A stretch of DNA of 64,000 nucleotides from Sedimentitalea xiamensis (GTDB lineage Bacteria > Pseudomonadota > Alphaproteobacteria > Rhodobacterales > Rhodobacteraceae). The translations under genes and the position numbers were made by a program. Below, one piece after another: positions 49,808-57,255 of this stretch. The DNA lies in the NCBI RefSeq assembly GCF_030164465.1, contig NZ_JASNJE010000002.1, forward strand, positions 124,001-188,000, written 5' to 3'. Under the pieces are notes generated by a model. It worked only from the letters and a program-made list of their open reading frames with translations. It searched no databases and was not told the DNA's origin. Within the stretch, counting starts at the first letter, position 1. Each line of letters begins with the position of its first letter.

Positions 49808-51795
49808 TCCATCCCTCCCGCGAATGACAGTAGCTGGTTCAACCGCCGGTCCTGGCGGACGAGATCCTTGCGCGCACGCGCATGCACCTTTTCGGCCCGC
49901 TTCTGCGCCCGGTCGAAAAGCCGGAGCCGCACCCAGACCGAAATATAGGGAACGCGCGCGACCGCCTTTGCCACCGGGGCCTCGATGACATCCAGCAGCG
50001 CGTCTTCCATCGACAGGACGGTCGACACCGATCCGGGTTCCCCGCGCCGCGCACAGCGCCCCGCCAACTGTCGGTCGATGCGGCCCGCATCGTGCCGTTC
50101 GGTCAGGATGACGTGAAGCCCGCCCGCCCCGACCACTTTTTCGTCAAGCGCGATATCGACGCCGCGCCCGGCCATGTTCGTGGCGACGGTGACACGGCCT
50201 GCGCCCCCGGCTTGGGCAATGATCCTCGAACTTTCAGCGACGGTTTCGGCGTTGAGCACCTCATGGGCGATACCGGCCGCTTCCAATGCGGTCGAAACCT
50301 CGCGGGACGCGGCGACTGACCGCGTTCCGATCAGAACGGGCCGCCCGAGCGCAATCTCCCGCTGCGTTTCCCGCACCACGAACCGCCATTTCCGAGCAGT
50401 GGTGCGAAAGATCCGCGTACGCCGGAACCGAAGGCGCGATTTCTTGTGCGGCGGAATTCTGACCGTGTGCAACCCGAAGACGGATTGCAGTTCGCCCGAA
50501 ACCTCCCGCGCGGTTCCCGTCATACCGGCGAGCCGGAGATACCTGCGAAAGAACCGCTGGTAGGTCATTCGCGCCATCACCAGATTCTGGCCCGTGATCT
50601 CGACCTTTTCCTTGGCTTCCACCAATTGATGCAGCCCGTCGGACCAGGACCGGTCCGGTTGCAGGCGTCCGGTGTATTCGTCGATGATCTGCACCTTGCC
50701 GTCGTTGACCAGATAATGCTCGCCGTTCTTGAAGATATAGAGCACCGATAGCGCCTGGCTGGTCACTTCCTCGCGGCGGATCGGGCTTTCCCAGATGCCC
50801 GGACGTCCCGCCGCGAGTCGGCCGATGGAATCCCGGCCCGCATCGGTCAGCTTGAGCCTGCGTTCGTCGCCGATGACGATGAAATCCTTGCCGCGTTCCA
50901 GGGACCGCGCGATGTCGAGCGCCACGCTGGTCCAAGCCGCCTCCGCCTCCGGGTCGCTGCGCCGCGAAATGATCAGCGGCGTGCGTGCTTCATCGACCAG
51001 AACGCTGTCGGCTTCGTCGACGATCGCATAGGAAAGCCCGCGCATGACCGGGTTGTCCGATGCCGCAGGTTGCGTGACGCGCCGCAGCTTTGCCCGCGTG
51101 CCGCGCGGACCTTCCCGGCCGAAGGTGATCCGGTCGCGCAGGTAGTCAAAGGCGATTTCCGTGTTGGACGCATAGACGATATCCGACCGATAGACCTGGC
51201 GTCGGTCCTCCGGCGACATGTCTTCGAGGATGACGCCGGTGCGCAGGCCAAGCCGTTCATAGATCGGGCCCAGGTTCTCCGCGTCGCGTTCCGCCAGATA
51301 GTTGTTCACGGTGATGACATGGGTCGGAATCCCGGCCAATGCGGCCGTCGCCGCCGCGAGGGCGGCGGTGATCGTCTTGCCTTCGCCAGTGTCCATCTCG
51401 ATCAGCGCCCCGCGAAGCATCGCGAGCGCGCCCCGGATCTGGACGTCGCGGTGGCGCAGCCCCAGTTCCCGGAACGTGGTTTCACGGGCCAGGGCAATCC
51501 CGCGCCAGAGCGACCGGGACGACAGGACGTCCCGTCGCAAGGCGACCCGCGCCCGCAGAATCTCGGCATCGAAATCCGCATCGTTCAGGTCCGTCAGATT
51601 TCGCGCCTGCCGGTGGATCCGTCTCAGGTCGAACCGGAAGCGCACCGGCGCGACGGCGGCCAGCGCGGGCTGGGCGAGCGCGCGCAAGGCGGTCTCGCCC
51701 AGTTCATCCAGCCAATGAGCATCCCTGTCCGCGCGTTCCGGATAGAACCGGACCTGCGGCGGCGCAAATCCTGCGACCATCGGCGTGGAAGACAT
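49804..51795 (-). CDS. SecA-like ATPase, C-terminally short paralogue
   Basis: The protein has 663 residues versus about 900 for housekeeping SecA. NBD1 is intact: Walker A MDTGEGKT (134-141), HVITVNNYLAERDA, FDYLRDRI, and Walker B VDEAD (259-263) with SVLVDEARTPLIIS. The PPXD-region hallmark RSWSDGLHQLVEAKE and LAGMTGTA are present. NBD2 is present too (VLIGTRSVAASREVS, ATNMAGRGVDIAL, GRIDRQLAGRCARRGEPG). The protein ends just after the first scaffold helix (RAQKRAEKVHARARKDLVRQD). It therefore lacks the helical wing domain, the two-helix finger and the zinc/SecB tail. It is not the cell's general SecA and is probably a dedicated motor for the giant protein encoded two genes downstream. Confidence 0.9.
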   Translation of the reverse strand: MSSTPMVAGFAPPQVRFYPERADRDAHWLDELGETALRALAQPALAAVAPVRFRFDLRRIHRQARNLTDLNDADFDAEILRARVALRRDVLSSRSLWRGIALARETTFRELGLRHRDVQIRGALAMLRGALIEMDTGEGKTITAALAAATAALAGIPTHVITVNNYLAERDAENLGPIYERLGLRTGVILEDMSPEDRRQVYRSDIVYASNTEIAFDYLRDRITFGREGPRGTRAKLRRVTQPAASDNPVMRGLSYAIVDEADSVLVDEARTPLIISRRSDPEAEAAWTSVALDIARSLERGKDFIVIGDERRLKLTDAGRDSIGRLAAGRPGIWESPIRREEVTSQALSVLYIFKNGEHYLVNDGKVQIIDEYTGRLQPDRSWSDGLHQLVEAKEKVEITGQNLVMARMTYQRFFRRYLRLAGMTGTAREVSGELQSVFGLHTVRIPPHKKSRLRFRRTRIFRTTARKWRFVVRETQREIALGRPVLIGTRSVAASREVSTALEAAGIAHEVLNAETVAESSRIIAQAGGAGRVTVATNMAGRGVDIALDEKVVGAGGLHVILTERHDAGRIDRQLAGRCARRGEPGSVSTVLSMEDALLDVIEAPVAKAVARVPYISVWVRLRLFDRAQKRAEKVHARARKDLVRQDRRLNQLLSFAGGME

Positions 51796-51800
51796 TCCGC

Positions 51801-52598
51801 TCAGGTGCTTTCAGCTTCCAGCGTTTCCGCATCCGGCGTCTCGCCGCCGGCCTCGGGCGCCGCGTCTCCGGACTCCTTTCCGGCGAACTGCGCCAGCATC
51901 GCCTGGAAATGACGGGTGGAATGAAGATGCAGAAAGGTGCATTCCAGTTCGTCGGTGTCAAACATCTGGCGCAGCGTTTCATCATCGATTCCGCGCAGCT
52001 TTTCGCGATCGACCGACATGAACCCGGACAGCGACCGGCGGGCGCCGTCGGCCAGGTTGAACTGCGCCTGCATCGGCTGAAGCAGCCCCAGATCCAGGAG
52101 CCGCTTGCAATAGGCTTCGGTTCTGCGGAACTGTCCCTGGTATTCCTGCAGGAAGCGCAGGATATTCTGCAGGTAGATCGTCTGTTTTCCGTCGCTGTCA
52201 AAAAGCCGCTCGCCGCTGCCGTCGCGGTTGCAGCCCGAATAGTTCTCGTCGATGTTCAGAATGAAATTGTTGTTTGCCTTGTCGGTGGAAAAAACGAAAG
52301 GATACCGCCGCACGAACGCCGGGATGTATGTTCCGGCCTTCCACGCGCCGTCTTCGTCCACGAAGAAGTTTTCCTGATCCTTGACCCCCAGAATGACCGC
52401 CGGCATGACGCGCTCTTCGGTGCCGGCGAAAACGATCGGATAGTGACCCGCTGCGGCGGCGAATTCGATCGCGGTAAGCGGCACCGAATTCACCTTCGAT
52501 GCGAAGCCGTAGCCGTCCGTGCCTCGAACGCTGAGATCGCCATGCGCGGACACCGTGACCGGGCGCGCATTCTTGTAAAAGAGCAGTTGGGTTGTCAT
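51801..52598 (-). CDS. SapC-family protein
   Basis: The protein has 265 residues without a signal peptide. The N-terminus (LLFYKNARPVTVSAHGDLSV, then NSVPLTAIEFAAAAGHYPIVFAG) is the family signature, and GAWKAGTYIPAFVRRYPFVFS follows. SapC was named for a gene in the Campylobacter fetus S-layer locus; its biochemical role is unknown. The last 30 residues are acidic and alanine-rich. It lies between the M50-adaptor fusion and the SecA-like gene (5 bases from the latter), which suggests a chaperone or accessory role in exporting the giant protein. Confidence 0.9.
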   Translation of the reverse strand: MTTQLLFYKNARPVTVSAHGDLSVRGTDGYGFASKVNSVPLTAIEFAAAAGHYPIVFAGTEERVMPAVILGVKDQENFFVDEDGAWKAGTYIPAFVRRYPFVFSTDKANNNFILNIDENYSGCNRDGSGERLFDSDGKQTIYLQNILRFLQEYQGQFRRTEAYCKRLLDLGLLQPMQAQFNLADGARRSLSGFMSVDREKLRGIDDETLRQMFDTDELECTFLHLHSTRHFQAMLAQFAGKESGDAAPEAGGETPDAETLEAEST

Positions 52599-52634
52599 GA
52601 ATATTTCCCTTTCCTGTTTGATCGTTCTTGAAGC

Positions 52635-54806
52635 CTAGATGCCCGCATCCAGCGATGAGAAGTATTTCAGAAAGACGCGCACCCCGGCGCGGTAGATCTG
52701 GGCGGCAAGCGGCGTTTCCCCATGATTGAACCGCACATACGCGCGCTCGCCATACACGGCCAACTGTGGTGCGTTTTCCAGCGCCAGATCAAGCAGAAGA
52801 ACGGGTTCGAGCGCCAGGATCTGATCGCGCGGCACAGCCGGGTCGAGCGCATAGCGCCCCCCCCCTTCGGTCGCCAGGGCGCGCGATGGCAAGGCATGTG
52901 TCAGGCCGGGCAGCGTGCGTGAAACCCTTGCCTGATGGATGGTGTCGGGATCCGACGACAGGCGCACGTCGAGCGCGCGGGTCGATGAGCGCACGAGATC
53001 GGCCTGCGCCTCGGCGACGGCGACGCGGACGACCGGATCCTCGAATTCGGCCACGATGGCCAGAAGCTCGCCGCGATTTGCAAAGCGGCCCGGAAGATCC
53101 GCCGCGACCGGAAGGATCACCTGCCCGTCGGCCGGAGCCCGGACGACCATCTCGTCCATCCGTTGCAGGATCAGGTCCCGATCCGCTTCGGACGCCTTGA
53201 GCTCTTCCTCCATGATCCGGACCGCTGTCTGATCGTAGAGGTCCTGCGCCGCGATCCGTCTTTCGATTTCCTTGATCCGCGAGCCGGCCAGTTTCAATTG
53301 CGCCGACACAAGCGGATCGACCAGCTGGATCAGTGGCGTGCCGGCGCGCACCCGCTGTCCTTCCGACACCAGAACCGCGTCCACGATGCCGTCTGCTTTG
53401 GCATTCGCATAGGCGTCCGACCGGGGCATGACGATGCCCTCGGCGACGGTGTTGTAGGGAACCGGAACCACCAGCAGCAGGATCGCCAGCCCGGCCAGGG
53501 CGATCCCGGTGGCGCCGATCGCCCGTCCGCGCCTGCGGCGCAGCGTCGGGCTGGTAAAGAGGAACCAGATGCCCTTGAGCACCGGAAGGACAAGCATCAG
53601 GAACAGCGCCCAGATCGCCAGCAGGATGCCGACGACGAAGAAGCGCGTCGCGACCAGCCCGATGATCGCCGCGGTTATGACAAGGCGATAGGCATAGGCG
53701 GCAATGGCGTAAAAGACGAACCACCCGCGTTCCCGCCGCGCCGTCACCGGGTTTTCCGCATAGGCGGTCCCGAAGACATAGCGCTGGACGAGATAGCCCA
53801 GATACTTGTTGGCCCTCTGGGCCAGATTGGGAATTTCGATGATGTCACAAAGCACGTAATAACCATCGAACCGCAACAGCGGGTTGCCGTTGAAGAGAAG
53901 CGTGGAAACCCCGCCGATCAGCATGACGTTGAAGGCGAAGGCGCGGATCAGACCTTCTTCGGCGCCGGCCCAGACGATCATCGCCACCGCCGCCAGGAAC
54001 ATCTCGACGAGGATTCCCGCAGCCCCCACCAGGGCGCGGTGCCATTTGTTCTGAAACGCGATGCTCGACGAGGCGTCGACATAGGGAACCGGCATGAACA
54101 CCAGGAACATGATGCCGATCTCGTGGACTTCTCCGTCCCATCGCTTGATGGCGTAGGAATGGCCGAGTTCGTGAAACCCCTTGATCACGGGATAGGCGAT
54201 CAGCAGCAGGACCAGGTTGTCCGCCGACAGGATCCGATCCGCCGCGTTTTCCATCAGCGGTTCGAAGTTCAATGCCGCGAGCACGACGGCATAGCCGGTG
54301 ACACAGAAAAACATCAGCCAGCCGAACCACGAGAACAGCGGGCGCACGATCGGCATCGTGGCGGTCAGGAACCCGTCCGGATCCAGGATCGGAACACGCA
54401 GGGCGAGCGGGTTCAGGATGCTCTTGACGATCTTGCTGCGCCGCGTGCGACGCCCGCGATCCGACAGTTCGACGATGTCTGGCGGCACGTCCCCCGTCAG
54501 GACGTCGGCGGAGTAGAGCTGCCCGACCAGCCGGACGAGTTCGTCCTGCGTCACCGCGTCGATGTCCATGGTCCTGACGGCGTCTTCCCAGATGTCATCG
54601 AGCGTGCGGGTGCCGTCCATCATGGCGATCAGCCGATAGGCTTCGGGGCGGAACCGGTGAAACCGGCCCGAGGCGCGGTCCTGCAGAACATACCAGACGT
54701 CGCCCCGGTAGAGATGCCGGTGAATGCGTGCATGTGCCCGCAAACGCGGCCGGAAATCGGAGACGCGATACCAGGAGGCGCTGGTCCAGTTGCGGTTGCC
54801 GCTCAT
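52635..54806 (-). CDS. PqqD-like / M50 site-2-protease-like / HlyD adaptor fusion
   Basis: The protein has 723 residues from ATG 54806, which overlaps the upstream stop as ATGA; GTG 54821 and ATG 54815 are alternatives. Residues about 28-110 resemble the PqqD/RiPP-recognition winged helix (WYVLQDRASGRFHRFRPEAY ... LDDIWEDAV). Membrane helices follow, with the M50 zinc motif HELGH (212-216) and the second metal-ligand region LLRFDGYYVLCD (Asp314). After further helices comes a periplasmic HlyD-type part from about 440 (KADGIVDAVLVSEGQRVRAGTPL, coiled coil, VVRAPADGQVI). This fusion could bind a leader on the substrate, process it in the membrane and link to the periplasmic conduit. Domain calls are firm; the mechanism is inferred. 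Confidence 0.88.
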   Translation of the reverse strand: MSGNRNWTSASWYRVSDFRPRLRAHARIHRHLYRGDVWYVLQDRASGRFHRFRPEAYRLIAMMDGTRTLDDIWEDAVRTMDIDAVTQDELVRLVGQLYSADVLTGDVPPDIVELSDRGRRTRRSKIVKSILNPLALRVPILDPDGFLTATMPIVRPLFSWFGWLMFFCVTGYAVVLAALNFEPLMENAADRILSADNLVLLLIAYPVIKGFHELGHSYAIKRWDGEVHEIGIMFLVFMPVPYVDASSSIAFQNKWHRALVGAAGILVEMFLAAVAMIVWAGAEEGLIRAFAFNVMLIGGVSTLLFNGNPLLRFDGYYVLCDIIEIPNLAQRANKYLGYLVQRYVFGTAYAENPVTARRERGWFVFYAIAAYAYRLVITAAIIGLVATRFFVVGILLAIWALFLMLVLPVLKGIWFLFTSPTLRRRRGRAIGATGIALAGLAILLLVVPVPYNTVAEGIVMPRSDAYANAKADGIVDAVLVSEGQRVRAGTPLIQLVDPLVSAQLKLAGSRIKEIERRIAAQDLYDQTAVRIMEEELKASEADRDLILQRMDEMVVRAPADGQVILPVAADLPGRFANRGELLAIVAEFEDPVVRVAVAEAQADLVRSSTRALDVRLSSDPDTIHQARVSRTLPGLTHALPSRALATEGGGRYALDPAVPRDQILALEPVLLLDLALENAPQLAVYGERAYVRFNHGETPLAAQIYRAGVRVFLKYFSSLDAGI

Positions 54807-56671
54807 GGCTGCCATGCCCACAGCCTAAGCCGGAACCAATCGACGAGGTCATGCACCAGAACCCAGCCCAGGCGGCGCTCTTCGATCGTCGTCCGCGAAA
54901 TCCCTTCCATTCCGGGCCGCAGCTTGTCGATATCCCCGAGCAGTTTCGCCTCGACCCGGAAGAAGTTCCTGCCGTCGCCCTGGCGGGCCAGCGGGGTGAT
55001 CAGGTTCACCTCGTAATCCAGCGGCCGTTCGGGAAAGGCCGACAGGCGCAGCGTCCCGGTCTGGCCCGGTTCTATTGCGCGAATGTCGCCCTCGCCGATT
55101 TCCAGCACAACGCGAAAACCGTCCAGCGGCGCGATCCGGAACAGTGTCTGGCCCCGTTCGATCGACGCGCCCACGGATTGCGACAGGTCGCCTTCGACCA
55201 CATAGCCCGCGAAGGGCGCGGTGATCCGGGTCCGGGCGAGCTGTTCGTCGATCAGCAGGATCTGCGCTTCGGCCTGCTCGATCTGCGCACGGATGATATT
55301 GGCCTCCGCGGGGTCCCGCCCGGCGATGGCCCGCGACAGTTCCCGGCGGCGCTGGCTCAGCGCGGTGCCAAGCCGCAAACGTTCGAGCGACAGGTCCTTT
55401 TCGTCCAGCACGGCCAGCACCTGGTCCTGGTCCACCAGATCGCCCGCCCTGGCCCGTTGCGTCGCCAGATACCCGTTGAAGGGGGCGACCACGCTGCGCT
55501 GGATCGTTCCCTCGAGCCGGGCCGGGGCGCTGACCGAATAATCGACGGTCGTGTACCACAGGGTCGCGGCAACGGCGCCGGCGACGAGGGTGGACAGCTT
55601 CAGACCGAAATGCGACGGCCCCAGAAGGGCCTTGGCATATCGCAGGCCGGTCGCCGCGATCTTGTGCGGCAGCCACCGGTCCGCAAGCCGCCGGTCTTCG
55701 ATGATCGGGCCGGCGATGCTGGCGACGCCATCCGCCACTTCTATGTCGCGCGGCGAAAAGGGAAGATCTTCGCGCCGTTCGAAAGTCAGCGCGCCGATGA
55801 TGTCGTCATTGGACACGAGCGGTATTGTCAGGACATGACCCACGTCGTGGGATTTCGCCAGATCGCCGTGGGCGATGGACACGCGGAATTCCCAGTCTTC
55901 CGGCGCCGGCCACAGGATGACGGCCTCCTGATCCGTGGCCTCGACCATCGCATGCGCGACTTCCCGGATCAGACTGGCCCGCCGTCCGAAACTGGCCGCG
56001 CTCGACACCGCCTGGACCTTGATGCCGCGCCGCTTCCGCAGCCCGAGACTGACCGCTTCACAGTCGAGCCTGCGGGCCAGTTCCGTCACCAGAGCAGAGG
56101 CCGCTTCTTGCAGGTGCGGCTGCTCAAGCAAGGTCGCCAACATGTCGAAAGCCACGGTGACGCGTTCACGCAAGTCGCCGTCCTTGGCCTCCTGTTCCCG
56201 ACGCAGCAGGATCTCGATCCAGCTCGCGCCCCACTGGATACGCCGGAACAGGGTGGACGTGGGAACGCCCGACTTCGGCACATGGACGGCGATCGCCCCG
56301 AACAATCCATCCAGGGCGATGATCGGGCAGGCCAGGATGCGCTGGTCGGTGTCCTCGCCGAAAACGACGCTTTGCCGCGTGCGCACCGCTTCGGCCGCGG
56401 CCCTTGTCAGACTTTCATCGACGGCGAGACCGGCGGGCCAGTTGGCCACCGGCTCAAACGGCCCGGCGTCCAGGGTTTCGGTCGCGACCAGCAGTCCCGT
56501 CGCCATGCCATCGACCTGGCGCATCAACAGGCCGAGCCAGGACTCCAGGTATTCGCCGACGGACTCCGCGCCCTGAAAGCGGGACCAGATCGTCTGGTCC
56601 AGAATCGCGTAGGAAATCTCCGCCCCGTTTTCGCGTTCTTCAAGGCTGCTTGTCTGACGGATGTCACTCAA
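54803..56671 (-). CDS. GAF-domain HlyD-family adaptor protein
   Basis: The protein has 622 residues. The start is TTG 56671 (GGTGAGGG upstream); no better start exists because a stop lies five codons before it. Residues about 25-330 are cytoplasmic and GAF-like, possibly two copies (TRQSVVFGEDTDQRILACPIIALDGLFGAI; VLTIPLVSNDDIIGALTFERREDLPFS). A single membrane helix lies near 375, followed by a HlyD-type adaptor (FNGYLATQRARAGDLVDQDQVLAVLDEKDLSLE, coiled coil, RITAPFAGYVVEGDL). A sensor fused to an export adaptor suggests that substrate transit is gated by a small ligand. It is the first gene of the five-gene block that leads to the giant gene. Confidence 0.87.
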   Translation of the reverse strand: MSDIRQTSSLEERENGAEISYAILDQTIWSRFQGAESVGEYLESWLGLLMRQVDGMATGLLVATETLDAGPFEPVANWPAGLAVDESLTRAAAEAVRTRQSVVFGEDTDQRILACPIIALDGLFGAIAVHVPKSGVPTSTLFRRIQWGASWIEILLRREQEAKDGDLRERVTVAFDMLATLLEQPHLQEAASALVTELARRLDCEAVSLGLRKRRGIKVQAVSSAASFGRRASLIREVAHAMVEATDQEAVILWPAPEDWEFRVSIAHGDLAKSHDVGHVLTIPLVSNDDIIGALTFERREDLPFSPRDIEVADGVASIAGPIIEDRRLADRWLPHKIAATGLRYAKALLGPSHFGLKLSTLVAGAVAATLWYTTVDYSVSAPARLEGTIQRSVVAPFNGYLATQRARAGDLVDQDQVLAVLDEKDLSLERLRLGTALSQRRRELSRAIAGRDPAEANIIRAQIEQAEAQILLIDEQLARTRITAPFAGYVVEGDLSQSVGASIERGQTLFRIAPLDGFRVVLEIGEGDIRAIEPGQTGTLRLSAFPERPLDYEVNLITPLARQGDGRNFFRVEAKLLGDIDKLRPGMEGISRTTIEERRLGWVLVHDLVDWFRLRLWAWQP

Positions 56672-57255
56672 TATCGGATACCCTCACCAAAGAACGTGTC
56701 CGAACCGGATGACGGCGTCCCATCGCCTGCGGATTGTTCCATGACGACCTTTCCGAGCCCGGCCCTGTTTCTCCGCCTCACCGGCGAAGAAACGGCTTGC
56801 AAAGCGCGAGACCCGCACAACACGAATCGTGAGCAGTGTTGCAGCGCCCACCCGTTTTGCCAAGCGGCACAAGAACATGATATCCGCCTGCCCGTCATTC
56901 GCCCCCTTTCACCCGGCTGGAAATCCGATCCGCAAACTCGTGCGGTGGACCCCGTCGCCATCGCGACAGTCCACGGGGTCGACAGCCCTGCATCGAATGC
57001 TTCCTTCGATGTCGCGGCAAGATCGGTCGATGGTCGTGGAAGGTTCGGTTCCACCGTCGGCCAGATCCGTCGCACGGGTCAGTCACAGCCGCCGACAGCC
57101 CGGAACCGGGTTTCGCCGCCGTTCCACGAGACCCCGCGTCTTGTTTTGATTCTGACGAAGAATGACAGCCTCTGATTGATTTTTATCAATTGGATTCGCC
57201 AGGAATGGCGTCCAATGGGCTCCCAACTTCATAGAAGATAATCCGGAGAGAACCG
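56672..57255. other. Divergent intergenic region (584 bases)
   Basis: This gap separates the export-like operon (minus) from the unknown 728-residue gene (plus). The right end holds a perfect FNR-type box (57176-57189), a dyad (ATTGGA/TCCAAT with inner CGCC/GGCG, about 57188-57216) and a ribosome site GGAGAG (57245-57250). Short open frames cross the left half (for example 56668-57075, minus), but they lack good starts and overlap the operon's first gene. No RNA gene was recognised. Confidence 0.5.
57176..57189. promoter_or_regulatory. FNR/Dnr-type box upstream of the 728-residue gene
   Basis: TTGATTTTTATCAA matches the TTGAT-N4-ATCAA consensus exactly. Its centre is 73 bases before the ATG at 57256, which places a promoter start about 32 bases before the ATG if the site is at -41.5. 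FNR, FnrL or Dnr/NnrR-class regulators respond to low oxygen or nitric oxide. Confidence 0.75.

Noticed and set aside
19718-56671. Annotation of the block as an ordinary type I secretion system
   Set aside because: No HlyB/LapB-type ABC ATPase and no TolC-type protein is encoded in the window; the motor present is SecA-like.
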